A stretch of 64,000 bases of DNA from Triticum aestivum (lineage: Eukaryota > Streptophyta > Magnoliopsida > Poales > Poaceae): contig NC_057802.1 of the NCBI RefSeq assembly GCF_018294505.1, forward strand, positions 309,153,137 through 309,217,136, in the 5' to 3' direction. The position numbers were made by a program, and so were the translations under genes. Each line of letters starts with the position of its first letter. Position 1 is the stretch's first letter. Under the pieces are notes generated by a model. That model did not search any database and was not told the DNA's origin. It saw nothing but the letters and a program-made list of their open reading frames with translations. Below, piece by piece: positions 11,462 through 24,141 of this stretch.

Positions 11462-13014
11462 TGATACGTCTCCAACGTATCTATAATTTTCGATTGTTCC
11501 ATGCTATTATATTACCAATCTAGGATATTTTATATGCATTGTTATGCTATTCCATATCATTTTTTGGACTAACCTATTAACCTAGTGCCCAGTGCTAGTT
11601 GCTGATTTTTCCTTGTTTTTGTATTTACATAAAATCAATACCAAACGGAACAAAACTTTTTGACGATTTTCTTGGACCACAAGACACCCTGGAAGCTTCG
11701 GGAGGAGGCCAGAAGAGCCACGAGGAGACGAAAAGCTCGGAGGGCACGCCCCCCATTCTTGTGGGCCCCCATTGCTCCTCCATCCCTAATTCTTATTCTA
11801 CAAATACTCAAATATACCTGTAGACCAGAGGGCACACCAAAAATACTTTTCCACCGCTGCAAGTTTCTGTCCTCATGAGATCCCATCTTGGGGACTTTTC
11901 CGGTACTCTGCAGAGGGGGATTCGATCACGGAGGGCTTCTACATCAACCTTGCTACCCTTCTGATGATGTGTGAGTAGTTTATCATAGACCTGTTGGTCC
12001 ATAGCTAGTAGCTAGATGTATTCTTCTCTCTCTTTTTGATCTTCAATACAATGTTTTTGTTGATGTTCTTGGAGATCTATTCGATATAATCTTCTTTTGC
12101 GGTGTGTTTGTTGAGATCCGATGAATTGTGCGTTTATGATCAGATTATCTATGAATATTATTTAATTCTTCTCTAAACTCTTTTATGCATGATTAAGATA
12201 GCTTTGTATTTCTCTCCGATCTATTGATTTGGTTTGGCCAACTAGATTGATTTTTCTTGCAATGGGAGAGGTGCTTTGTAGTGGGTTCAATCTTACGGTG
12301 CTTATTCCAAGTGATAGAAAGGGATATGACACGTATTTGCATTGTTGCCACTAAGGATAAAAAGATGGGGTTTGTTCATGTTGATTGGATCTATCCCTCT
12401 ACATCATGCCATCTTGCTTAAGGTGTTACTCCGTTCTTGTTAACTTAATACACTAGATGCAATGCTGGATAGCGGTCGATGTGCGGAGTAATAGTAGTAG
12501 ATGCAGGCAGGAGTCAGTCTACTTGTCACGAACATGATCCCTATATACATGATCATTGCCTTGTATATCATCATAACTATGCGTTTTCTATCAATTGCTC
12601 AATGGTAATTTGTTTACCCACCATATGCTTTCTTTCAAGAGAGAAGCCTCTAGTGAAAATTATGGCCCCTGGGTCTATCTTTTATCATATTATTTTAAGA
12701 TCGATAAAACCAAAAACACAAAAATACATTGTTGCAATTTATTTACTTTTATTTTATTTATCACTTTTACTTATCTTTTATATCTACCACATTAGTTCTC
12801 ATGCTTGCAAGTAACCATGAAGGGATTGACAACCCCTTTATCGCGTTGGGTGCAAGTATTTGTTTGTTTGTGTAGGTGCAATAATTGGTGACTTGTGTGT
12901 TCCTCCTACTGGATTGATACCTTGGTTCTCAACTGAGGGAAATACTTATCTTTACTTTGCTGCATCACTCTTTGCTCTTTAAGGGAAGAACCAACGCAAG
13001 CTCAAGAAGTAGCA
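11462..13014 (+). repeat. 5' LTR of the Sabrina-like host element
   Basis: Starts with TGATACGTCTCC and ends in CA, eleven bases before the primer binding site. It aligns over its length with 59552-60930 plus 63986-64000. A TATA-like AT-rich stretch lies near 11795-11815. Confidence 0.85.
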
Positions 13015-13025
13015 GGAAGAATTTC

Positions 13026-13042
13026 TGGCGCCGTTGCTGGGG
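13026..13042 (+). promoter_or_regulatory. Primer binding site
   Basis: TGGCGCCGTTGCTGGGG directly follows the LTR end, one base from the usual form. Confidence 0.8.
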
Positions 13043-13245
13043 AGGATCTACATTGAGCCTACCAAGTACCCATCATAAACCCTCATCTCTTGCATTTACA
13101 TTATTCACCATTTTCCTCTCGTTTTCCTCTCCCCCACTTCTGAAACGTTTTCAGAAAAATACAAAAATATTTGCCTTTTTATTTGCCTTCTTTCTGTTTG
13201 CTTTTTTTGATTGATCTTTAGTTTGCTCATCTTGAGACTTTCATC

Positions 13246-13945
13246 ATGAGTGATTTTGGTATGGTAGAAACAAATGATGGAAGGACTCCTAAAATTGGAA
13301 GTTCTGCTAATCTTGATGCTAAAAGTTTTGTGTTGGTACAAGGATATGTTATAAGGAAAGGTGTCATCCAAGAATTCTTTAATTGCATTGGGACTTTAGC
13401 TTGTGATGATACCCCTATACTTACAAGAACCAAGACTTATGTCGGTGCTATTTCGGCACTTGTTCTTAAACTTGAGAGAAAATTTATCCGCACTCATCTT
13501 ACTTTACAAAGATTATTTTATGAGTTGCCAGTTATAAAAAATCCTAGGGCTAAAAAAGATAGCCATCCTTGTTCTCATGAATGAATTTGGTCACATAGTG
13601 CGGGAAGCTAGAGAGATCTTTGATTTTTATGGCATGAACCGCGAAAAACCGATAATAGATGAGATCCTTTATAGTAGTGATTACATGTTAAGGCATTTGC
13701 TTCGCAATGATCGCATCTTTGATGAAAATATTAAAAAGGAAGTTCCTCCTTTAAGTATGATTCAACAAATTTTCAATGATGTTAACCAACAATACTCTTG
13801 GATTGTAGCCGGAAATCAAAAAGGGTATGTAGACGAGTAACTTGATAATGCTAAAATTTCTATGGATGATGTGTTTTATGTTATGTTTGAAAAACCTCCG
13901 GATGAAAATACGTCTAGGGGAAAAGAGAAAGATGACAATACCTAG
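13246..13945 (+). pseudogene. Decayed reading frame of the Sabrina-like element
   Basis: The ATG at 13246 opens a frame that stops at 13584. The same protein continues in another frame from about 13577, is stopped at 13838-13840, and runs on to a final stop at 13943-13945. The product would be about 230 residues, mixed helical, acidic at the C-terminus, with no zinc knuckle or enzymatic motif that I can see. It is the only coding trace of this element and its function is unknown to me. It may be a reduced gag-like protein, but that is inference from position only. Confidence 0.6.
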
Positions 13946-15117
13946 ATCTATGCAATATGCCTAGCTAGGGGCATACAACAATAGCGATTATTGGAAGGCA
14001 ACCCAATATTATTTTATGTTTTTGCTTTTTCTTCTGTTTTTCAATAAATATGCAATTATACTTCGGTTATGATTGTTGTTTTAGTGTTTTAAACTTTTAA
14101 TTAGTGTTTGTGCCAAGTAAGACCTTTGGGATGATCTTGGGTGATAGTTGATTCGATTCTGCTGAAAAATAGAAACTTTTGTGCTCTGTTCTGGAATTTT
14201 GTAAATTCACAGAAACGTGCTTTTGATCTGAATTATTTACACAAGATTTATATACAAACTTCCTACGTTGTCCTAATTTTTCAGAAATTTTGGAGTTACA
14301 GAAGTTTGGCTAAAGTCCAAATTACTATAGACTATTCTGTTTTTGACAGATTATGTTTTCATTGTGTTGTTCGCTTTTTTGATGAATCTATGGGTAGTAT
14401 CGGGGGGTATGAACCATGGTGAAGTTAGAATACAATACATATAATGCAAATATAAAATTGGAATGAGTTTACAACAGTTCCTAAAGGTGGTGATTTACTT
14501 TATTATACTTACGAATCTCATGAGTTTTCTCTTGAATTTTGTGTTGTGAAGTTTTCAAGTTGCGGGTGAAGTTTTGATGGGCTAAGGAATAAGGAGTGGC
14601 AAGAGCCTAAGCTTGGGGATGCCCATGGCTGGGCACCCCAAGGTAATATTCAGGGACAACCAAGCATCTAAGCTTGGGATGCCCTAGATGGCATCCCCTC
14701 TTTTGTCTACAATCCATCGGTAAATTACTTGAGGCTATATTTTTATTCACCACATGATATGTGTTTTGTTTGGAGCGTCTTGTATTATATGAGTCTTTGC
14801 TTTATTTTATTTTTAGTTTGCCACAATCATCCTTGTTGTACACAAATTTTGAGAGGGAGACACATTAATCAAAAATTTATTAGAACACTCTATGTGCTTC
14901 ACTTATATCTTTTGAGCTAGGTAGTTGCTCTAGTGCTTTCACTTATATCTTTTAGAGAACGGCGGTGGTTATATTTTGAAGAAATTGATGAACTCTCATG
15001 CTTCTCTTATATTATTTTGAGAGTCTTATAAATAGTATGGCAATTTTCTTAGGTTATGAATTTGGTCCTAATATGATGGGTATTCAAGAGGGATATAATA
15101 AAAACTTTCATGAAGAT
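13946..15117 (+). other. Non-coding interior of the Sabrina-like element
   Basis: No credible gene. Two copies of an AAGCTTGGGGATGC-like purine-rich motif occur at about 14610 and 14670. A similar motif precedes the 3' LTR at 59540-59551, where it acts as the polypurine tract. Confidence 0.6.
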
Positions 15118-15596
15118 TGTCGGTGTCAAAACCGGCGGATCTCGGGTAGGGGGTCCCGAACAGTGCGTCTAGGATCGATGGTAACATGAGACGGGGGACA
15201 CGATGTTTACCCAGGTTCGGGCCCTCTCTATGGAGGTAATACCCTACTTCCTGCTTGATTGATCTTGATGAATACGAGTGTTACAAGAGTTGATCTACCA
15301 CGAGATCATAATGGCTAAACCCTAGAAGTCTAGCCTATGTGTATATGGTAATGAATGTCCCCTATCCGGACTACGCTCTCTGGTTTATATAGACACCAGA
15401 GAGATCTAGGGTTACACAGAGTCGGTTACATAAGAAGGAATCTTCACAGCTGGTCACCTAGTTTGTCTTCCATGCCAAGGAGAGTCCAATCCGGACACGA
15501 GTATGATCTTCGGTCTTCATGTCTTCACAGCCCATTAGTCCGGCCCATGGATAACAGGCCGGTCGCCCGGGGACCCCTTAGTCCAGGACTCCCTCA
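15118..15596 (-). repeat. 3' LTR of the pol-less Tat element
   Basis: 479 bp with TG...CA ends in minus orientation (opens TGAGGGAGTCC, ends CACCGACA). A TATA box (TATATAA, minus strand) is at about 15386-15393. Confidence 0.92.
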
Positions 15597-16011
15597 GTAG
15601 CCCTTGAACCTGGCTTCAATGACGAGGAGTCCAACGTGCAGATTGTCTTCAGCATTGCAAGGCGGTTCCCTCCCTCCAAACTCCGAAATAGTCTTCGGAT
15701 GTAGTAGATATATTCGGACCTGTGTATATAATTGCAGAAAATACAATATTCCATGAGTCTAATTTGTTGATAACTGTTTATGACATCGCATCACGCCTGC
15801 CTGGTTACTATTTCCAACTGTTGGCTGGCACGTCGCCCCATGTCTCGGGACGCGGTTTTACTGGCATGTCTTGCCAAGGCAGAGATCGTGTTCCCTTATT
15901 CACGGGATTTTCATTAATGCAAGCGTGGGTAACCCAACCGTTCCCTGGGTACAACTCTCTGGGGATAGGTAAGTTTCGAGACCCAGGTGGATACGCTTAG
16001 TATTTGGGGTC

Positions 16012-16020
16012 TTTATATAG
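16012..16020 (+). promoter_or_regulatory. TATA box of the antisense gene
   Basis: TTTATATAG is followed by a CT-rich stretch (16028-16110) like a plant 5' untranslated region. The ATG lies about 100 bp downstream. This suggests the plus-strand gene has its own promoter rather than using the LTR. Confidence 0.6.
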
Positions 16021-16118
16021 GGTCCCAGACTCCTCTTCTTCCTTTGCGCTTGCTTCTTCCTCAACCCTAGCCACCCCAAGTTCCAACCCTCAGGTTCCCA
16101 TCGCCACCAGCCCTAATC

Positions 16119-19100
16119 ATGTCCGGATCCAGCCGTCAAGGCAGGTGGGTGGCTTCTTCTGTCACAGAGGAGGATATTGCAAAGCTCCGCGCAGCGAGGT
16201 ATCTAACCCCGGAAATCCTTCATCGGCTTCGTGCATAGGGGCAAGTCGTTCCTACCCCCAAATCCGGCGAGAGGGTAGTGTTTGTGTCCCACTTCCTCCA
16301 TGGGTTAGGGTTCGCGCTTAACCCCTTCATCCGGGGGCTCATGTTCTACTATGGGCTAGACTTTCACGATCTGACCCCAGACTCTATTCTCCTCATCTCG
16401 ACATTTATCGTCATGTGTGAGGCCTTCCTCCGGACTCCTCCGCACTTTGGTTTATGGCTCAAGACCTTTGACGTGAGGCCGCAGGTGACAGAGGAGGAGC
16501 AGGCAGAGTGCGGCAGCGTCACAATAGGCAAGCTTGCCAGCGCGGTTTGGTTTGAAGGATCTTTCGCCAAGTCTTCCGACCTGTGGCAGCAGGGGTGGTT
16601 TTATATCAACGAGCCGCGGGGCTCCAAGTGGGCGGCTACGCCTGCGTTCAGACCCGGCCCTCCAATTCAACTTGCTTCATGGATCAATAAGGGACTGGAC
16701 TGGGGATCCATCAATGAAGTGCAGACTCTGCAAGGTCGCATCCGAAGCCTTACCGAGAAGGGCATTGGTCTTGTGAACGTCGTTCAAGTAATGCTAGTCC
16801 GCCGGACCCTACCATGTCAGCGGCAGCCTCTCCGTATGTGGGAGTTTAATCCAGAAGGGCGGCGGCCTCTTCAGCACTTCTTCGGCACCACGCATGAAGG
16901 AATGTGGAAATTATATTTCGGGGAACGAGAGCAATGGCCGGACACCACCGAAGACGTTGGCCTTGACTGCAATCATCCAGACACTGCAGTAAGTATTCAA
17001 ACGCTGAACACTTTCCATTCAAGCATCTCTTGACAAGATACTGAACAATCCATCCCTATACAGGACTGGATAAAGAAAGCGTTGTTAATCGGGTGTCCGG
17101 CGCCCCTTCCCGAAGACTCTGCGACCGCCCTGCTGACGAGAATGCTGATTCCCACACCGTACCAGGTGTCTGCAGAGGGGGGTGAGAGCGGGGAAGCCGA
17201 AGGTGATACCCGCCCTGAGGACGAATTAGACGCTGTGTTCGGGGAAACCGAAACTCTTTTACCCAAGGGCAAAGGTGCGGAGGAAGCTCTCCGTGGCAAA
17301 AAGAGGGCTGCTTCCGAAGATCAGGAAGGGAAGCATTCCAAGAGAGGAAAAATGCGATCGTCAGGCAGTTTGGGCCGGGCGAGCGATGCTGCTATAAGGC
17401 TTTCTGGCGAGGACGAACCTCTGGCCAAACCGTAAATGAGGTTGGGGCACTTTAAACGTACCTCATTCTTTTCCTATTAGTGAAGTAATCATCCGATATA
17501 TGCACATCCACACAGGTTAACGCCTGGTGTTTCTCAATCGTCCTCCTCCTCGGGAGACCTTCTTCCAGAGATGATGGAGAGTGACACGCTATCTCCGGCT
17601 TCTTCGCCCAACAGGGGGATGATACCGATGTATCGTCCCGAAGAACTCCTCCCCATCGTCAAGCGGTGCAGGAAACGAAGAAGGCGTTACCCGAAGGTGG
17701 TGCCTCTGTCACCCAGGATTCGGGAATCAAGAATGACGGCCCCGAACCGTCCGGTTTACAGCCTGAGACGATTCTGGGGGAGAATAGGCAGGTTCCTTCA
17801 AAGGAATGCCGTACTCCGGCGGCGGTTTCCGAAGACCCCGGGGCACCGGAAATGTTGACGGACATGCTGCAGCGAGCGTCCATTTCGGAAAAGCACTGTG
17901 CGTTGATGGTTGCGGTGGTCGAAAAGGTTCTATCCGCGAAAAGCGGATTGAACGAGGCCTTCTCGAGCCTTCTAAGAGGTTTTGAGGTTTGTGATGTAGT
18001 TTTGCCAATTGAATGATATTGACAGAATGCACATGTTGTATATGCAGTAGCCCCTGAGACTCGGATTGCCTTCCGAAGGAAGTGATCGGAGGATCAAAAA
18101 GATATGCTCAGTTACTAACCTTTATTTAACTTGGAATACAGGCAACCTCCCCTCCTACGGCTACCCGAAATACGGAAGTGGCCGAACTGCAGCGAAAGCT
18201 GGATATTGCAGAGGATGATGTCGCATTGATCAATAGGCGTCTTGACGACTCGCAAGGTATATAGTTCGAGCATTCCTTACACCAATGTTCTTGTAATGTA
18301 GGCCTGACGCCGAAAAGGGTTTTATATGAAATGTGCATGGTTGCAGATGGTGCTGCCGCTGTTGAAGCTCTTCGGGCGGAGCTAGTCCGGGCCAAGGAGC
18401 AGGCCTGGTGTAGTGATGCGGCTGCCGAGAAGGCATCGGCTGATCTAAGAGCCGAACAGGCAGCTCGGCGCCGAAGTGGGGAGAAAATATCCGCACTGGC
18501 GCTTGAATTGAAGAATACTGCTAGCCGCTGTGAATTCCTTGAGAAGGAGAATAAAGCCAAAATGGTTGAACTTGATAAGGCCGTACGAGAGGCGAGTGAA
18601 GCTCGGTCTGAATCTAGGGCAGCTCGTGAAGAGATTTGGCAGGCTAAGGAGATAGCGGCCGGTAAGCCCTTTTTGCTTCAGACTAAGTTTGGCGATCCGG
18701 ACTATGCTCCGCTAAACCAGGTCTAGAGTTCTCCGGCCGAATTTGTAGACTTGCCGAAGAGTTCTTCCGATGCGGCGCAATTTTACTAAGCGTAAGAGGG
18801 GTATGCAACGGAGAAGCTTTTCTGGTCACAATTTGGCGCATCAAAGCGCCCTCTGTTGCTAAATGAACAGATGTCCCAATGGGCCGAGCTTCATAGGATA
18901 TCCGGCGACGCCATGAAGAACGTCATAATCCGGTTGTGGCCGAGTGAGCCTGTTCCCAAGAGCTATTTTGGCCTGGTGTGGCGTCTTGTTGATGTGGTGC
19001 CGCGTATCGATGCTGCGAAGCGATCGACATGCATTGAGGGTGCACGGATGGCTTTTGCCCGAGTCAAGACATTCTGGGGGAATATGAAGGCCGTCGATGT

Positions 19101-19221
19101 TGCGGCGAAGAGTCCGCCCAAGGGCAAGGACCGTAATGAGTCGGAGCATTATTTTGAAGACGTCCTGGAAGCCGCCCGCCTGATAGAGGGTCAATGCTCG
19201 AAGAACATAATGTTCGAGTGA
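16119..19221 (+). pseudogene. Six-exon antisense gene of the Tat element (Transposase_28-like)
   Basis: The gene runs opposite to gag. Coding exons are 16119-16988, 17064-17431, 17516-17986, 18142-18256, 18347-18661 and 18871-19221, all bounded by GT-AG sites. Exon 1 encodes a region like the plant family annotated as putative gypsy-type transposon (Pfam PF04195), with FYYGLDFHDLTP, then an MCEAFL helix. Exon 2 is acidic and basic low-complexity, exon 5 an Ala/Glu-rich coiled coil. Antisense genes downstream of pol are known in Tat elements such as Grande and Retand; function is unknown. This copy has an in-frame TAG at 16236-16238 and a frameshift near 17660, so it is probably dead. Family assignment is by eye. 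Confidence 0.75.
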
Positions 19222-20439
19222 GGTGTATTAGAATTGTAAAAGACAATTTTATAATTGATCTATTTTATATTTTTGCTCCAAAGCTTGAATTCCTCCTGTG
19301 CGGCCGTTTTTTAATATAATCTGAAAGTTTTCCAGTCGTCGGCTTCAGCCCCCTCGTAGGAAGTACGGGGGTGTTCGGAAAAACATTTAATCACTCTTTA
19401 TCCAATGTCTTGGTCCGTAAAGGAGGTGATAATGCAGCGAACCAGGCAATCGGACTATAAGGCGTTAACACTTTCACTTAGCCATAGGAGTTTTATGGTG
19501 GGGCTACGACATAGCCCCTGGTATGTATACGGCGCATAGTGCCTTACATATGTTGATCTTAAAAAAGATCCCTCGTGTGACACGGAGAATCACTAAAGAT
19601 TTGAATAGGTCGTCAAGTGGTTGACCAGCTCTCGCCGCATCATGACAGTCAGTTTTCGGCTTTCTCTACTGAGGTGCTCATCCGGTCTAGGCCAGGGCAC
19701 AATCGCAGTAGTTCTCCCTTTACTACCCTAGCCGATAGAGCGGAACGTAGGGTAGCAAGCACAGGAGCCGGGCAACCCAACTATTGACCAAAGACAATGA
19801 TTCGGAGCTGATGCATATAAGGCCAAACTTGCGACGCCGAAGTACGCTATAGAGTTGTTCGGACTTTTACTGGCGACTCGTTTGTTCCCATACCGGGCCC
19901 CTGGCAAGTTATGCCGAGGCGCGTCTTGTAAGGCAGCCGTTACGGCCGGACTCATTGTAGAAAGAGCATGAAAGATTAGTTCGGATAAAGTTTACTTGGA
20001 GCGGAGCAATATGCCAATATATATAAAGAGTAAAAACCACAACCCAGCTATTTGACATGCTCGGGGTTGGGAACAGAGGAGAAGGGCATGGTACAGGCTC
20101 AAAAGAAAGAGTGCGGTCTACAAAAGCTTATTTTGGACCTCCTGTCGCACGTCTGTGCCGCCCGTCCTCGGGGAGGGGAATGCTTAACGGGAGTGGCCCC
20201 TTAGGTGAGTGTGCGGATCCAAACTTCGATAGAGTCCGATGTAGATGTTGTCCTGATGGTCACCTGTTTTTAAGAAATGATATAGAAAAATAAGAAAAAT
20301 GGATAAAAACGTTACGGGGATTCTTGCAGGGTTGTCCATATTGTGCTTCTGCCGATGCCCATGGTATCTTGAGTGCGTAGTAATGTACGCGTGGTGTAAA
20401 CTTTGCCAGTACAGTAGGTGGGTGGCGGAAGCCGAACTG
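19222..20439. other. Non-coding spacer of the pol-less Tat element
   Basis: Lies between the 3' ends of the convergent gag and antisense gene. Pol should be here in an autonomous relative. I found no protease, reverse transcriptase or integrase motif in any frame, so the loss is complete rather than scattered decay. Confidence 0.7.
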
Positions 20440-23048
20440 CTATTTCCGTTCTGGGAGTGGTCGAACTTCAGAGGGAAAGTGTTTCTGGCCCCTGGTGTTC
20501 GGCTGGCGAGCCGATCCGTCGTCTCTATCGCCTGGTGGCCTCCTCCCCTTGTGATCGGCGTTGAGCTTGCCTGCCTGCTTGAGGACCCAACAGTTTCTGT
20601 TGGTATGATTAGCTGGCCTATCAGGGTGACCGTGAATCTGACAAGGTCGGTCCAATATCCTGTCAAGGGTGGATGGTCCATCCTGGTTTGCCTTTAGTGG
20701 CTTCTTCCGTTGACCGGGCTTCGGATTGTGAAATCCGGCGTTCACCGCTGTGTCGCATATATTACTGCGACTGTTGTGTTCGGTTCGTCGTGGCTTACCG
20801 TTGCCGTCTCGAATTTCGGAAGTGCCCGGGTCGCTGGCGTTGTTGCTTTTACGAGCGAGCCAGTTGTCTTCTCCCGCACAAAAGCGAGTCATTAGAGTGG
20901 TAAGGGCTGTCATGGACTTGGGTCCTTCCTGGCCGAGGTGACGCGCTAGCCATTCATCTCGGACGCCATGTTTGAAGGCTGCGAGGGCTTCTGCGTCCGG
21001 ACAGTCGACAATTTGGTTCTTTTTGACTAAGAACCTAGTCCAGAGCTCCCTGGCTGACTCGCCGGGCTTCTGGACAATATGACTTAAGTCATCGGCATCT
21101 AGTGGTCGGACATATGTTCCTTGGAAGTTGTCTCGAAAGGCGTCTTCCAAATCTTCCCAGCTACCAATAGAATTTTCTGGTAAACTATTTAGCCAGTAGC
21201 GAGCTGGCCCTTTAAGCGTGAGAGGTATGTATTTAATGGCATGAAGGTCGTCTCCGTGAGCCATGTGAATATGGAGGAGGTAATCCTCAATCCATACCGC
21301 GAGATCTGTTGTTCCATCATATGATTCGATGTTAATGGGTTTAATCCCGTCTGGGAATTCGTGCTCCATTACCTCGTCGGTGAAGCAGAGAGGATGTGCG
21401 GCTCCTCTATGTTGGGCCACACTATGGAGCACCTCCGGCGGACTCCGCTTACGGTTTTCGGACCGAGCGTGGTCGGGTCTGTTGTGTCCGAATAGATACC
21501 CGTTACTTGTCGGGGCATGTCCCCGCGATCTGGGTGTCGGTTTTGTTTGTCCTGTTCTACCCTCCAGGTCTTGTTGGATGTCGCGAGTGTTCCCCGAGCT
21601 GCTTTATTCTTGCTCGGGTGGCCGGTTGGGTTGGTATGGTGCTCTGCTTGGGCTGTTGCTTTGTCCGGACCAAATTGTGGTCGGCTCACCGCGTTGTTTG
21701 ATGGTGATGTGGGCTCCAACGCCCTGCCATCGTACCGAGGGAGCCACCTACTCTTGGGGTGGCTTTCGTCTGGGCCGCTAAGGCCGTATTCTTCGGCGGC
21801 CAGGACCCCGGTCCATCTATCATTGAGCAAATCCTGGCTTGCTTGAAGCTGCAGCTGCTTCTTCCTTAGGCTCCTTCCTGTGGCTATGAGCCGGCGTTTA
21901 AAGCGTTCCTGTTCGAGAGGTTCCTTAGTCACGATAAAATCCTTACTGCCGAGGATCTCCTCTTCCTCGGAGAGTGGGAGATAATTGCTGTCCTCCGAGT
22001 CTCCATATGTGGCCTGTTCGTCAGGGCTATCTTGCCCACTTTCCTGTTCCTCCTATTCGGATTCTACCTCAACAGGGTCTTCATTGTCCGGAGTGTTGTC
22101 TTTTCTAGTGCTATCAGTGTTTTCTCTTGGGCGATGTGACTTGGAGCGGCGCCGTGGGCGCCGGTGTTCGGACTGTGTACCAGGAGGTTTATTCTTGACT
22201 GGATCCTCCTTGTCATCGTCGAGAGCGTCGTCGGGTGTGTCTCTCATACACACATCATACCAGGAAGTGGCCACCCCGTGTCTAGCGGGTAGAAAACCCT
22301 GGCCCTGCCCCTCATCGTCGTCCATACCGGTGATGTCTTCGGAGCGGGGGTCAGGCATGTTGGTTGGGTCTTCGACAGTGGCTATAAAGTGGGTGGCGGG
22401 TGGGAAGCAAAATTCTCCATCATCCGCCGTAAGTTCGAACCGAACATGGTTCGGCGACGAGCCATTTGCCAGGGATAGGTTTTTTAATGATTTTAGTAGG
22501 TCGCCCATGGGAGAGTGTTGGAAGACATCTGCGGCGCTGAACTTGAAGATCGATAACCGATCGAGTTCGGTATCCGCGGGCTCGCAGGGTTCGGAACTCG
22601 ACACCGGAGAAGAGTCCGGGGTTCCGTTGATGCAGATGCCGTACGTAGTGGAATCTGCGAGCGGCTCCAACGCCGCAGAATCGGTAGCCCCCACGATGGG
22701 GTTGAGCTTCCCATCTTTGGGGGACTTGATCTGCTCCGGATCTAAGGTCAGAGTTGCTGCAGGAGCTCTCTCCTGGATGCGGCCCGATGACAGGTTTAAG
22801 CCATGTCCATCGGGGCGGCGGGGAGCGATTGCCGCAGTCTCGAATCCGTCGAAGATCAAGTCCCCACGGATGTCCGCAACGTAGTTCAAGCTTCTGAATC
22901 TGACCTGATGGCCAGGGGCGTAGCTGTCGATCTGCTCCAGATGGCCAAGCGAGTTAGCCCGTAGTACGAAGCCGCCGAAGACGAAGATCTGTCCGAGGAG
23001 AAAGGTTTCTCCCTAGACAGCGTCATCATCGATGATTGAAGGGGCCAT
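20440..23048 (-). pseudogene. gag: Broken Tat-type gag
   Basis: Begins at the ATG at 23048, 29 bases beyond the primer binding site. The N-terminal part (to about 22053) is acidic and Pro/Ser-rich. The capsid region (about 21370-20850) has YDGTTDLAVWIEDYL, RYWLNSLP and WEDLEDAF motifs of the plant retrotransposon gag family (PF03732). A basic tail with a Cys/His-containing stretch follows. Stops at about 23015 and 22053 and a frameshift near 21400 break it. Gag builds the particle that packages element RNA; a pol-less element would need protease and polymerase from a relative. Confidence 0.85.
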
Positions 23049-23076
23049 CAAACCTTTTGTCGACGGCACAGTGGAA

Positions 23077-23095
23077 CTCTCAATGAAAGCACCAA
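23077..23095 (-). promoter_or_regulatory. Primer binding site of the pol-less Tat element
   Basis: TTGGTGCTTTCATTGAGAG on the minus strand follows the 5' LTR end directly. Confidence 0.6.
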
Positions 23096-23574
23096 TGTCG
23101 GTGTCAAAACCGGCGGATCTCGGGTAGGGGGTCCCGAACTGTGCGTCTAAGATCGATGGTAACAGGAGACGGGGGACACGATGTTTACCCAGGTTCGGGC
23201 CCTCTCTATGGAGGTAATACCCTACTTCCTGCTTGATTGATCTTGATGAATACGAGTGTTACAAGAGTTGATCTACCATGAGATCGTAATGGCTAAACCC
23301 TAGAAGTCTAGCCTATGTGTATATGGTAATGAATGTCCCCTATCCGGACTACGCTCTTCGGTTTATATAGACACCGGAGAGATCTAGGGTTACACGGAGT
23401 CGGTTACATAAGAAGGAATCTTCACAGCTGGTCACCTAGCTTGTCTTCCACGCCAAGGAGAGTCCAATCCGGACACGAGTATGGTCGTCGGTCTTCATGT
23501 CTTCACAGCCCATCAGTCCGGCCCATGGATAACAGGCCGTACGCCCGGGGACCCCTTAGTCCAGGACTCCCTCA
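23096..23574 (-). repeat. 5' LTR of the pol-less Tat element
   Basis: 479 bp, same length as the other LTR, with about 16 differences by eye. Followed by the AAGAT duplication. Confidence 0.92.
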
Positions 23575-24141
23575 AAGATCATTGAATATATGAGAAGTTT
23601 GATTCTTTGCATTTGTTTTGAGATATAAAGATGGTGATATTAGAGTCATGCTAGTGAGTAATTGTGGTTTATTAAGAATATTTGTGTTAAGGTTTGTGAT
23701 TCCCTATGAAATTGGAGCATGATTAATTATTGATTGTCTTCCTTATGAGTGGCGGTCGGGGACGAGTGGTGGTATTTTCCTACAAATCTATCCCCCTAGG
23801 AGCATGCGTAGTAGTACTTTGCTTCGAGGGCTAATAAACTTTTGCAATAAGTATGTGAGTTGTTTATGACTAATGTTGAGTCCATGGATTATACGCACTC
23901 TCACCTTTCCGCATGTTGCTAGCCTCTTCGGTACCGTGCATTGCCCTTACTCACCTTGAGTTGTGGTGCATACTTCGCCGGTGCGTCCAAACCCCGTAAT
24001 ATGAGACGCTCTTTCACACATAAGCCTCCTTATATCTTCCTCAAAACAGCCACCATACGTACCTATTTTGGCATTTCCATAGCCATTCCGAGATATGTTG
24101 CCATGCAACTCCCACCGTTCCATTTTATTATGACACATATC

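Larger units (their letters stand above)
15118..23574 (-). mobile_element. Non-autonomous Tat-lineage Gypsy element (gag plus antisense gene, no pol)
   Basis: Bounded by the perfect target duplication AAGAT (15113-15117 and 23575-23579), with two 479-bp LTRs. The element reads on the minus strand: 5' LTR 23574-23096, primer binding site, gag (23048-20440), spacer, then a spliced gene on the plus strand (16119-19221), and the 3' LTR (15596-15118). Protease, reverse transcriptase, RNase H and integrase are absent. I counted about 16 mismatches between the LTRs (about 3 percent), older than the Tat element at 32928-45944. It sits in the Sabrina-like interior. Confidence 0.92.

Noticed and set aside
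20299..20941. Plus-strand frames opposite the pol-less Tat gag
   Set aside because: Shadows of the minus-strand gag frame, with Cys/Trp-rich composition typical of reverse reading.
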